DNA of 64,000 nucleotides from Mycobacterium sp. (GTDB taxonomy: Bacteria; Actinomycetota; Actinomycetes; Mycobacteriales; Mycobacteriaceae). A model generated the notes under the pieces. That model had not been told where the DNA came from. It saw nothing but the letters and a program-made list of their open reading frames with translations, and made no database searches. Positions 18,293 to 26,017 of this stretch are shown here, piece after piece (the stretch's first letter is position 1; every line of letters starts with the position of its first letter). The stretch is taken from the NCBI GenBank assembly GCA_023264735.1, contig JAHFVD010000013.1, positions 62,001 through 126,000 of the forward strand, in the 5' to 3' direction. The position numbers were made by a program, and so were the translations under genes.

Positions 18293-20401
18293 ATGCGGTT
18301 CGAGGGGGACGGCGAGCCTCTCTTAGACGACGGGCCAGAGATCCCCGTCGAACTGGTCCGTACCCTGCTGAGCCTGCTGCGAACCCGACTCGGTCTGGAC
18401 ACCGCGTGGCTGTCCTCTTTTCGCGACGGAATGCAGACGATGGAGGTGCTCGACGGGGACGCCGAGGCAGTGAATCTTTCGTTGGGTGACCGATCCTCGC
18501 TCTCCGATTCGTATTGCGTGCGGGTCATCGACGGCCGGCTTCCCGCGATCATCCCGGACACGACCTCCAATCAGACGACAGCCGCTTTGCCGATCACCGG
18601 CGAATGGAATCTGGGCGCCTATGTAGGTGTTCCCGTGCTCAGCCCCACCGGTGCGACGGTCGGGATGGTGTGCGCGGTCAGCCAGGAGGCCAAGCCGTAC
18701 CTCGCCGATATCGACCTACGAGTCGTCAAACAGGTCGCCGAACTCATTGGGACACTGATCGAATCGCCGGACAAAGGCCCGGACACCACCGCGGCACAGC
18801 GGGCAGCGATCCGAAAGGTGGTGTACCAGCGCGATTTCGAGGTGGTGTTCCAACCCGTCCATGACGTGACCTCCGGCAAGGTGATGGGTGTGGAGGCGCT
18901 GGCGCGTTTTCCCTGTGCACCGTTTCGCCCTGACGCGTTTCTCGCGCAAGCGGCACTGCTGGGTCTTGGGATCGAACTCGAGACTGCGATTCTGGCTCGC
19001 GTCGTCTCGATGGTGCCGCGGCTGCCAGACGAGGTGTTCGTCGCGGTGAACATGTCACCGGGAGCGGCTTTGGTAGCTCCGTGGGCCCAGATGCTCGCCG
19101 ACGTCGACCCGTCGCGAATTGTGCTGGAACTGACCGAACATGATGCCGTCCTGGATTACGGCGCACTCGAAGACGCGTTGGAGCCGTGTCGAACACGAGG
19201 CGTCCGGATCGCCGTTGATGATGTCGGCGCCGGGTTCTCCTCGTTCTCCCACGTGCTCGAGTTGAGCCCGGAATTCGTCAAGATCGACCAGTCGATCACC
19301 CGCCATATCGACGTCGACGACGCCCGCCGACGCTTGGCGCACGCTATCGCCGAGCTCGCCGGCCAGATGGGCGCGACCGTGATCGCCGAAGGTGTGGAGA
19401 GCCAGGGCGAACTCGACACCGTCGGCGCCGTCGGCATCATCGCGGCACAGGGTTTCTTCCTCAGCCGCCCCCGCCCCGTCGGTCACGGGTTTGAACCTGC
19501 CGAGGTCACGGCGGAGCCGGCAGACCTGCTCCACACCGAAGTCGACCTCCTCGGTGAGCGGCGATTCGAACTGGCGCTTGCGCATTCACCCATCGGCATG
19601 GCGGTAGTCGGTTTGGACGGCGCCTTCCTGCGCACCAATCGCGCGCTGCGCGCCATGCTCGGATACAGCAAGTGTGAGTTGGCCGAACTCACTTTTCAGG
19701 AGATCACCCACCCTGACGACCTGGATGCTGACGTGGCTTTGCTCAACGACTGCCTGGAGGGACGCCGGCGGTCGTATCGCATCGACAAGCGCTACATCGC
19801 GTCGGACGGACGCATCGTGTGGGGTGCCCTCACCGTCGTGATCGTGCATGCCCCGCGAGATCGCCCGCGCTACTTCGTATCTCAAATCGTGGACGTGACG
19901 GCCGACCGCGTCCGGGAGGCCGATCTGGCCCGCCAGGCCGCCACCGATCCGCTCACCGCGGTCGCCAACCGGTCGGCAGGCTGGAACCGCCTGGAACAGC
20001 TCGAAGCGAGTGAGTCGGGCTACGGCGTCCTGTTCTGCGACATCGAGCGATTCAAGTCGGTCAACGATCAGTACGGCCATCGCTCCGGTGACCGGCTGCT
20101 GGTGGAGGTGGCCTTCCGGCTGCGCGAGGCCGTCGGAGCCCGCGACACCGTCGCTCGATGGGGGGGCGACGAATTCCTGGTGATCACCGACTCTGTCGAC
20201 GAGTCGGAGTTGGCCCGCCTTGCCGAGCAGATCACCGAAGGTCTGGACGGCAAGCCGGTCACCCTCGGCAACGGCGCCGAGGTCGCGGTTGGATTGACGA
20301 TCGGCTGCGCGGTGCATCATCCGGGCGACGGGCGCTCTATTGACACCGTGCTCGACCACGCCGACCACGCCGTGTACTCCAAGCGGAACAGTCGGCTTTA
20401 G
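18293..20401 (+). CDS. GAF-EAL-PAS-GGDEF bifunctional cyclic di-GMP protein
   Basis: A 702-residue cytoplasmic protein with GAF (about 10-150), EAL (about 175-410), PAS (about 435-550) and GGDEF (about 560-700). Both catalytic sets look intact: EAL motif at Glu201, NMSP, LELTE, DDVGAGFSS (Asp309, Asp310), VKID, AEGVES and AQGF for the phosphodiesterase, and RWGGDEF (624-628) for the cyclase. The EAL-before-GGDEF order is unusual; the reverse is common. The ATG at 18293 (or the GTG six bases earlier) is preferred, because the upstream reading overlaps the MFS remnant. It lies back to back with the REC-PAS-GGDEF-EAL operon, so opposing or partner functions are likely. Confidence 0.92.
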   Translation: MRFEGDGEPLLDDGPEIPVELVRTLLSLLRTRLGLDTAWLSSFRDGMQTMEVLDGDAEAVNLSLGDRSSLSDSYCVRVIDGRLPAIIPDTTSNQTTAALPITGEWNLGAYVGVPVLSPTGATVGMVCAVSQEAKPYLADIDLRVVKQVAELIGTLIESPDKGPDTTAAQRAAIRKVVYQRDFEVVFQPVHDVTSGKVMGVEALARFPCAPFRPDAFLAQAALLGLGIELETAILARVVSMVPRLPDEVFVAVNMSPGAALVAPWAQMLADVDPSRIVLELTEHDAVLDYGALEDALEPCRTRGVRIAVDDVGAGFSSFSHVLELSPEFVKIDQSITRHIDVDDARRRLAHAIAELAGQMGATVIAEGVESQGELDTVGAVGIIAAQGFFLSRPRPVGHGFEPAEVTAEPADLLHTEVDLLGERRFELALAHSPIGMAVVGLDGAFLRTNRALRAMLGYSKCELAELTFQEITHPDDLDADVALLNDCLEGRRRSYRIDKRYIASDGRIVWGALTVVIVHAPRDRPRYFVSQIVDVTADRVREADLARQAATDPLTAVANRSAGWNRLEQLEASESGYGVLFCDIERFKSVNDQYGHRSGDRLLVEVAFRLREAVGARDTVARWGGDEFLVITDSVDESELARLAEQITEGLDGKPVTLGNGAEVAVGLTIGCAVHHPGDGRSIDTVLDHADHAVYSKRNSRL

Positions 20402-20437
20402 CGCGAATCTGTCGGGTTTCTGTGAGGTTCGGGAAGA

Positions 20438-20458
20438 TTACTTAGATCAGCTAGCGTT
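20438..20458 (+). promoter_or_regulatory. Promoter with TTACTTA element and TAGCGT -10 box
   Basis: TTACTTA (20438-20444) is followed by TCA and then GCTAGCGTT (20450-20458), where TAGCGT fits the mycobacterial TAnnnT -10 box. The same two words, in the same order with a longer gap, occur before the hydrolase at 22312. This predicts a transcription start near 20464, giving a leader of about 30 bases before the GTG at 20495. Confidence 0.45.
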
Positions 20459-20494
20459 TTAGGACGAACGCATACCGATCGAAGGAGCGACCGC

Positions 20495-20974
20495 GTGAAT
20501 CTCGGTCCGTGGGGTGATCTCACCATCTTTGCCGGCGTCATGGCCGTCGTCTTCGCCACGTGTGTGTTCGTCTACATCGGCCGGCTGGAGCGGCGGACCT
20601 CCCATCCGATGGGTGATCAGGTAGGCGCCCACAAGGCGGTGCTGGCCAAGATCCGCAAACGTGAACCGCTCACGCGCGACGAATTCGACTACGCCTCCGA
20701 ACTGGTCGCCGATGCGCGGTCCCTGCTGGCCTACGCCATCCCCGCGGCGTTGTTCACCACAGGATTCTTCTACGTAGTCGGCTGCCTGTTCATGTTGCAC
20801 CTCGATGGCGGCCACGCCTCATTCCGCACATTCATCGGCGGCATTCCCATGCTGACATCGATGAACATCGCCGCCCAGTTGCGCCGGGCGGCGGGGATGA
20901 ATCGCAAGCTGGCCGATATCCCCGTGCTGGAGCCTGAAGCGACCGACGAGCTCGTTAGCGTTGGCAGTAACTAA
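20495..20974 (+). CDS. Conserved membrane protein
   Basis: A 159-residue protein with an N-terminal transmembrane helix (about 8-28), a basic cytoplasmic loop, and one or two helices between about 78 and 128 (LLAYAIPAALFTTGFFYVVGCLFML, then a Gly-rich turn). The C-terminus is acidic. I do not recognise a family, though the composition is typical of an actinobacterial inner-membrane protein. A GGAG motif eight bases before the GTG start supports the start. It converges on the mmpL remnant with six bases between the two ends. Confidence 0.72.
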   Translation: MNLGPWGDLTIFAGVMAVVFATCVFVYIGRLERRTSHPMGDQVGAHKAVLAKIRKREPLTRDEFDYASELVADARSLLAYAIPAALFTTGFFYVVGCLFMLHLDGGHASFRTFIGGIPMLTSMNIAAQLRRAAGMNRKLADIPVLEPEATDELVSVGSN

Positions 20975-20980
20975 CTTTCG

Positions 20981-21656
20981 TTACTTCTGCGCCTTGGCGA
21001 CCGGGTCGCCGTCCTCCCACAGCAACAACTGACGGACCGATTGCCGGGTGCCGTAGGGCCGGAGCATGGAGCCGGCGGGTCGTTGGCGTACCTTCAGCGG
21101 CCACCAGAACCAGCGGCCGAGTAGGGCCGCGACGGCCGGGGTCATGAAGGACCGCACGATCAGGGTGTCGAACAGCAGACCAAGGGCGATCGTCGTTCCG
21201 ATCTGACCGAGAATCCGCAAGTCGGCGAAGATGAACGACGCCATCGTCGCCGCGAACACCAGCCCCGCCGCCGTCACCACCGCGCCAGAGCCGGCCATCG
21301 CCCGGATGGTGCCGGTATTCAGCCCCGCATGGATCTCTTCCTGGAACCGGGATACCAACAGCAGGTTGTAGTCCGACCCCACCGCCAACAGCAGGATGAT
21401 AGCCAGTGCCAACACGATCCAGAACAGGTGGATCCCAAAGATGTCCTGCCAGATCAACACCGATAGCCCGAACGAGCCGCCAACGACAGCGCCACGGTGC
21501 CCACGATGACGAAGGCGGGCTCAGTGACACGTTGTGCTTTTCGGCGACGGTCTCCAGCTGCGGCACAAAGACATTCGTGACCACCGCCAGGCCCAGCCAG
21601 AACAGCGCGATGACGACCGAGAACCGCCGGATGAAGTCCGGGATCCGGTGGCTCAT
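20981..21656 (-). pseudogene. mmpL remnant: internal deletion plus frameshift
   Basis: The ATG at 21656 begins a normal MmpL N-terminus (RIPDFIRRFSVVIALFWLG, then about 25 more residues). At about 21510 it jumps directly to the last quarter of the family, so some 700 codons are missing. The frame at the junction is also wrong: the last-quarter sequence ([11 protein letters not shown]) is read in another frame, and a one-base deletion near 21485 (TTGGCGG for an expected TTGGGCGG) shifts it again before [15 protein letters not shown]. The tail to 20981 matches the mmpL gene at the left end of the window. It overlaps the intact mmpS stop by ATGA, the usual mmpS-mmpL arrangement. Confidence 0.88.
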
Positions 21657-22099
21657 CCGGACTTGTCCAGGCAGTAGGTGAACGCGTTCAGGGTGTTCAC
21701 GGTTCGCTCGTGTTTGACGACGTCGTCGATCTTGATCCGGCAGCCGATCGAGTCGCTGTCGCCCTGGGCGTTGACGTTGACGAAGACCGCGGGCTGGGTG
21801 GTGGTGGTGTCGTACGACCAGGGCAGCGTGACGTTGTCAGCGCGCTGCGGTTGAGCGTTCACGTCGGTGTAGGTGACGGTCGCGACGGTCCCTGGCGGGC
21901 CGAAAACCTCCATGACCACGTGCTTTGGGTTGAACGGGGCGATGTCGTTGCCCGCGCCGCTGGGCGTGGACGTGACGTCGTGGGAGCCGAAGATGCCGTG
22001 CAAGCGGTACACCGCGAACCCGGCCACCGCGACGACGACCACCGCCACCAGCAGCATCCAGCGTTTGCCCAACCGGCGTCCGATCGAAACCCGCTGCAT
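21653..22099 (-). CDS. MmpS family membrane protein
   Basis: A 148-residue protein with a basic N-terminus, one transmembrane helix (WMLLVAVVVVAVAGFAVY, about 14-31) and an external beta-sandwich domain with the family patterns HVVMEVFGPPGTVATVTYTD, LPWSYD and a Cys pair (IGCRI and TYCLD). MmpS proteins are periplasmic adaptors for MmpL exporters. The ATG at 22099 is preferred because AAAGGG lies six bases upstream; an ATG at 22114 is also in frame. The paired mmpL is destroyed, so this protein is orphaned here unless it serves another MmpL. Confidence 0.9.
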   Translation of the reverse strand: MQRVSIGRRLGKRWMLLVAVVVVAVAGFAVYRLHGIFGSHDVTSTPSGAGNDIAPFNPKHVVMEVFGPPGTVATVTYTDVNAQPQRADNVTLPWSYDTTTTQPAVFVNVNAQGDSDSIGCRIKIDDVVKHERTVNTLNAFTYCLDKSG

Positions 22100-22279
22100 C
22101 CGTGACCCTTTCATGAGCGGCGACAGGCGCTGACGGCAACGAAACTTCCGTAGGGCGGCTAATCAACTTAGTCGACAGTGCGACACGGGACCGTACTCCA
22201 CAACATTGGGAAACGCGGTCGCCCAGGGGACAACAGCCGCACGCTCGACCGTCGGCGCGTTGACATATGCTACTTCTTG

Positions 22280-22311
22280 TTACTTACGTCACCGCCTGCT
22301 AGCGTTCAAAA
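22280..22311 (+). promoter_or_regulatory. Leaderless promoter of the 22312 hydrolase
   Basis: TTACTTA (22280-22286) and GCTAGCGTT (22298-22306) repeat the words seen before the 20495 gene. The TAGCGT -10 box (22300-22305) ends six bases before the ATG, and no Shine-Dalgarno is present, so the transcript should start at the ATG itself. Confidence 0.5.
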
Positions 22312-23151
22312 ATGCCTGCGACCCAGACCATGACGGTCCCCGGAGCTCCGCAACTTCACCTCCAATCGCTGACTGGTCACCCGAACAAGACGGCACGGGC
22401 GTCTTTGCTTTTCGTCCATGGCCTTGGCCACGCAGAGTGGTGCTGGGCCAACTGGATGCGTGCCGCGGCGGAGGCCGGCTACGACAGCTATGCCGTCGCG
22501 CTCCGCGGCCATGGATCCAGCGGCGGCAGCGTCCGCGGGGCTCGTCTGAGCCATTATGTGAACGACGTGATCCGCGCGGCCAAAGCCATCCCCGCCCAAA
22601 ACCTCGTTCTCATCGGCCATTCGATGGGGGCACTCATCGTGCAGAGGGCGATCGAACCGATCCGCCCGGCGGCCGCCGTGCTGGTAGCGTCGCTTCCTGC
22701 GGGGCCAGCGCTACGGACGGCAGCCTCGCTCACAGTCCAGGCACCCTGGGAAACAGTTCGGTTCATATTTGGCAGACCGATCCGCCTACCTCGCGACGTT
22801 TTATTCCACGGCCTCGACCGCGCTACGGCCGCCGAACACCTCAAGCACATCACCGGCGATTCCGCGCTCGCGCAATATCAGATCCTTCTTCGGCGACACA
22901 CCCGACGCGCAAGGACCCCGATACCGATGCTCACCGTGGCGAGCAAGGCCGACCGTCTGGTACCGATCGCTTCTCAACGCTCAACGGCGCGTCACTTCAA
23001 CGCTGACATGGTCGAATTCAACGATCTGGGGCACGACATGATGCTCGATCGAGGATGGGAATCCGCCTGGGCGGCCATCGAGTCGTGGATCGGCTCACGG
23101 TTAACCCCGGACCGGATCTGTGACCTACAACGTCACGAACCGTCCGCGTGA
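22312..23151 (+). CDS. Alpha/beta hydrolase
   Basis: A 279-residue cytosolic serine hydrolase. The oxyanion region is FVHGLGHAEWCW, the nucleophile is Ser104 in GHSMGA, and the triad is completed by Asp214 (KADRLV) and His241 (LGHDMML). Length and motifs fit the lipase/esterase or lysophospholipase-like group; the substrate is unknown. It is divergent from mmpS, with about 210 bases between the starts. It appears to be expressed from a leaderless promoter. Confidence 0.87.
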   Translation: MPATQTMTVPGAPQLHLQSLTGHPNKTARASLLFVHGLGHAEWCWANWMRAAAEAGYDSYAVALRGHGSSGGSVRGARLSHYVNDVIRAAKAIPAQNLVLIGHSMGALIVQRAIEPIRPAAAVLVASLPAGPALRTAASLTVQAPWETVRFIFGRPIRLPRDVLFHGLDRATAAEHLKHITGDSALAQYQILLRRHTRRARTPIPMLTVASKADRLVPIASQRSTARHFNADMVEFNDLGHDMMLDRGWESAWAAIESWIGSRLTPDRICDLQRHEPSA

Positions 23152-23441
23152 CCGACGCGAACAGCAAATACTGTTCGCAGGCACTGTGATCCCGGCCCAG
23201 TCCACTGCCCCGCTCGCCAAGACCGCCTCGATCATGGGGTCGGGCTCGAGGGCAACGTTATTCACCGTCTCCAGTTCCTACTGCGCTCCCCCCGTACGAC
23301 GTATGCGTAATCTTTTTGATTAAGTCGGGTCGAAATTCGACCATCTACAAGCGTCGGCAGATACCCGCGGGCTGCGATCCAGCATGACGCGATTGTGCGA
23401 CCCACCTAAAAGGGTTACGGTTCAGTCGAGAGGAGTCGACG
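23152..23441. other. Intergenic region with AT-rich inverted repeat
   Basis: No gene is supported here. At 23308-23322 there is an AT-rich inverted repeat with arms TAATC and GATTA around five T bases, unusual in this GC-rich context. It could be an operator or promoter element for the downstream enoyl-CoA hydratase unit, about 120 bases before the first candidate start. Confidence 0.35.
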
Positions 23442-23576
23442 TTGACACTGACGCACAACGCCGCAGTGGTACTCATCGATGGTTGTTTCGACGACGGCAC
23501 GGCGCAAGCCTGGCCGCCAAACAGCCGCCAAAGGATGAGCTACCGAACCGATTCCAGGATTGAGGAGATCCGATGA
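23442..23576 (+). CDS. Possible 44-residue leader ORF coupled to enoyl-CoA hydratase
   Basis: A TTG start preceded by GAGGAG at seven bases opens a 44-codon frame (MTLTHNAAVVLIDGCFDD at the start). It ends in TGA overlapping the ATG of the next gene as ATGA. Good ribosome binding site and stop-start overlap argue for translation. It may be a coupling leader or the eroded end of a larger gene. No family is recognised. Confidence 0.35.
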   Translation: MTLTHNAAVVLIDGCFDDGTAQAWPPNSRQRMSYRTDSRIEEIR

Positions 23577-24361
23577 CCTGTGCAGAATACGCCGATGACG
23601 GCGAAGTCGGGATTATCACGCTGTCACACCCTCCGCAGAATCGGCTGAGCGCCAAACTCCTTGAGGAACTCGCCGCGGCTGTCGACCACGCGGAATCGAG
23701 CCGCGCGCGCGTCCTGATTTTCCAATCCGTCGGCGACCACTTCAGTCTGGGTGCCGACGTGTCCGAATGGCCGGCACTATCGGACGTCGAGTTACGCACA
23801 CTGATTGTGACAATCAACCATCTCTGTCAGCGCGTCGAAGCCCTGCCGATCCCCACCATCGCCGCTGTGCGCGGAGGCTGCATGGGCGGCGGGTTCGAAT
23901 TGGCCCTGCATTGCGACCTCATCGTTGCGGCTACCGACGCTGAATTCCGCTTTCCCGAAGCCACATTGGCCATTCCTCCCCTGGCGGGAGGCGTGCAGCG
24001 ACTCGCCGACCGCATCGGGCCGGCGGTCACCACAAGGCTGGTGTTCCTCACCGATTCGCTGTCAGGCACCGAGGCCCAACAATTGGGGCTGGTGGCGCGG
24101 ACGACCGCGCCGTCGGAAGTGCACACCGTCGCAGGCGCGCTGGCCCGTCAACTCGCTGATGGGCCGACCTTGGCATACGCAGCGACGAAGGGCCTGCTCA
24201 GAGGTTGGTCTCATGGCGGAGTGGGGGTTGCCGACCGTCTCCTGCTTGAGCTTTCAGCAGGCGCGCTTAAGTCCGAGGACTTCGCGCGAGCAGTCCCCAT
24301 CGCCGCGGACGCCCTCAAACGCAAGACGCCCCGCCCTGTCCTGTCGTTTCTGGGGCATTGA
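23573..24361 (+). CDS. Enoyl-CoA hydratase/isomerase family protein
   Basis: A 262-residue crotonase-fold enzyme. The oxyanion motif is HFSLGADVSEW, and the second is RGGCMGGGFELALHCD. Both glutamates that serve as acid/base in hydratases appear in place (GGGFEL and FRFPEATL). It most likely hydrates or isomerises an acyl- or aromatic-CoA. GAGGAG six bases before the ATG supports the start. Two bases after the stop begins the flavin reductase gene, so the two are co-translated. Confidence 0.9.
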   Translation: MTCAEYADDGEVGIITLSHPPQNRLSAKLLEELAAAVDHAESSRARVLIFQSVGDHFSLGADVSEWPALSDVELRTLIVTINHLCQRVEALPIPTIAAVRGGCMGGGFELALHCDLIVAATDAEFRFPEATLAIPPLAGGVQRLADRIGPAVTTRLVFLTDSLSGTEAQQLGLVARTTAPSEVHTVAGALARQLADGPTLAYAATKGLLRGWSHGGVGVADRLLLELSAGALKSEDFARAVPIAADALKRKTPRPVLSFLGH

Positions 24362-24363
24362 CC

Positions 24364-25077
24364 ATGATCATTGACTCCGCAGAGCTGGACGAAACCCAAG
24401 CGTACAAACTGCTTATCGGCACGATCATTCCCCGGGCCATCGGCTGGGTAAGCACTCAATCACCTTCGGGTGTAGCTAATCTCGCGCCGATATCCTTCTT
24501 CACCGCGGTTGGGCGGAAGCCGCCGATGGTTTCAATCTCTCTACAACCTCGCTCCGACGGCACACTGAAAGACACCTTCGTCAACATCCGAGACACCGGT
24601 GAATTCGCCACAAACCTGGTGACACTGCCACAAGCTGCGCAAGCTCATCGCAGCGCATTCGAATTCCCGCCTGACGTAGACGAGTTCGAGATCCTTGGCT
24701 TGGGTAAGGAAGCATGCGAAACGATCGCTGCCCCCCGGATCGCCGGTGCCCCTGTAGCGTTCGAGTGCACACTTGAACGCATCATCCCGGTACAGGACAC
24801 CGACTACGTGGTGTGGGGCATCGTCAATCGATTCCACATCCGTGACGATCTCTATCTGGACCGCGGTCGTGTGGACACCGCCGCGATTCCGGCGGTGGGC
24901 CGTCTCGCCGCCGAATACACACTCGTCAACACGGTGTTCACGCTTCCGCTGGACGACGACACCGCGTCTGTCCACAGCCGCCGCCGCATGCGACGACTAG
25001 ACGATCATGACGACGACTTCTCGCCGGTTGACCAGAACAGCTGGTCGTCGTCGGGTTCGGTCAAGGATATTGAATGA
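24364..25077 (+). CDS. Flavin reductase family (DIM6/NTAB) protein
   Basis: A 237-residue FMN-binding split-barrel protein. Motifs are GTIIPRAIGWVST, NLAPISFFTAVG, PPMVSISLQP and DTGEFATNLV, all typical of the DIM6/NTAB flavin reductase-like family. The last 35 residues are acidic and probably disordered. Such proteins supply reduced flavin to two-component oxygenases or act on their own substrates. No partner monooxygenase lies in the cluster, so a partner would be elsewhere. The ATG at 24364 sits two bases after the hydratase stop. Confidence 0.87.
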   Translation: MIIDSAELDETQAYKLLIGTIIPRAIGWVSTQSPSGVANLAPISFFTAVGRKPPMVSISLQPRSDGTLKDTFVNIRDTGEFATNLVTLPQAAQAHRSAFEFPPDVDEFEILGLGKEACETIAAPRIAGAPVAFECTLERIIPVQDTDYVVWGIVNRFHIRDDLYLDRGRVDTAAIPAVGRLAAEYTLVNTVFTLPLDDDTASVHSRRRMRRLDDHDDDFSPVDQNSWSSSGSVKDIE

Positions 25078-25223
25078 CATGGATCATTTGCGACGAAGCC
25101 TCCGCTCACCCCTCGTCCGATGAGCCGCCTGGGCGCAGGGTTTCTCTGCGGCTTCCGGCTTGGTCTTGGATTGAGCTCCAACGCAGGTCAGAGCACCAAT
25201 GAACCCCATCTACAACTGCAGTA

Positions 25224-25892
25224 CTAGGCCCCGGCTACCTGACTCCACGCTGTAGACAGCTGGAATACCTTTCGCATCGCGTCCACAGCATGATCATCGC
25301 CTACGAGTTTCAGCCGCCGCAGTGCCGACTTGCGCTGTGCTGCGGTCGCACCCAGCCGCGCGGTAATCAGATCCACCGAGGTCGCGTTCACCGTCACGGC
25401 AATGGAGTCTCGGGCGGCTCGCAGTTCACCTCGGTTCACCGCGAATTCAAAGGCGCGGCCATCGATCTCGACACGGTAGGACGCACTATGGTCAGCCGCC
25501 GAGGCAGGTCCAAACCCGAGCAGTATCCCGGCCAAGAATCCGTTCAGCGGCGTACAGGCTCGGCCGGTCAGTTGGACCTGGTCCAGCCCGAATACTGCGA
25601 TCGCCCTGAGCACGGGCGGGACCTTGTGCCATCCCAACTCACTAAGCGCATAGACCGCACGGGCGATCGGCGGGGGGAGTTCAGTGCGTTCAACCAATCC
25701 CGCCCCCTCCAGTCCCCTCAGCCGCTCTGCCAGCAAATTGGTGGCGATGCCCGGCAGCTCTGCGCGCAGGTCGCCGTACCGGCGCGGCCCACCGATCAAC
25801 TCGCGCAAGATCAGCAGCGTCCATCGCTCACCAAGAACATCCAAGCCCAACGCGACGGGGCAGTTCTGGTTATAAGTTCTTTGCACCGCCAT
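25224..25892 (-). CDS. HxlR family regulator with SCP2-like C-terminal domain
   Basis: A 222-residue protein. The winged-helix HxlR domain occupies about 1-95 (NCPVALGLDVLGERWTLLILREL, then PGIATNLLAERLRGLEGAGLV). A C-terminal domain (about 115-220) resembles the sterol-carrier SCP2-type ligand domain seen in some actinobacterial HxlR proteins. The Cys in NCPV is the conserved HxlR cysteine, which is redox- or aldehyde-reactive in some relatives. It converges on the flavin reductase gene and is divergent from the hydrolase at 26018. Its -10 box TAGGGT (25899-25904, leftward) ends six bases before the ATG, implying a leaderless mRNA. Confidence 0.88.
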   Translation of the reverse strand: MAVQRTYNQNCPVALGLDVLGERWTLLILRELIGGPRRYGDLRAELPGIATNLLAERLRGLEGAGLVERTELPPPIARAVYALSELGWHKVPPVLRAIAVFGLDQVQLTGRACTPLNGFLAGILLGFGPASAADHSASYRVEIDGRAFEFAVNRGELRAARDSIAVTVNATSVDLITARLGATAAQRKSALRRLKLVGDDHAVDAMRKVFQLSTAWSQVAGA

Positions 25893-25898
25893 ACAGAA

Positions 25899-25904
25899 AC
25901 CCTA
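25899..25904 (-). promoter_or_regulatory. Leaderless -10 box of the SCP2-type HxlR gene
   Basis: Leftward TAGGGT ends six bases before the ATG at 25892. Confidence 0.45.
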
Positions 25905-25953
25905 CCATCGAGACAAGCAAATCAAGCAAGGAATATAGTTATTTGTCTAATCA

Positions 25954-25971
25954 GTTGATATTCTAGTCAAC
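25954..25971. promoter_or_regulatory. Inverted repeat between HxlR and hydrolase genes
   Basis: GTTGA (25954-25958) and TCAAC (25967-25971) form a perfect 5-base inverted repeat with an 8-base centre, in an AT-rich patch between divergent genes. It is a candidate autoregulatory operator for the HxlR protein, about 50 bases upstream of the HxlR -10 box and about 45 bases before the hydrolase start. Confidence 0.42.
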
Positions 25972-26017
25972 AGTGATCAGTCACACGTCAGCGCTACGTG
26001 CGCGTTAGAGGGTAGAG

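Noticed and set aside
23120..23323. 67-codon rightward frame after the 22312 hydrolase
   Set aside because: It begins inside the hydrolase end, lacks a ribosome binding site and has no coherent protein pattern.
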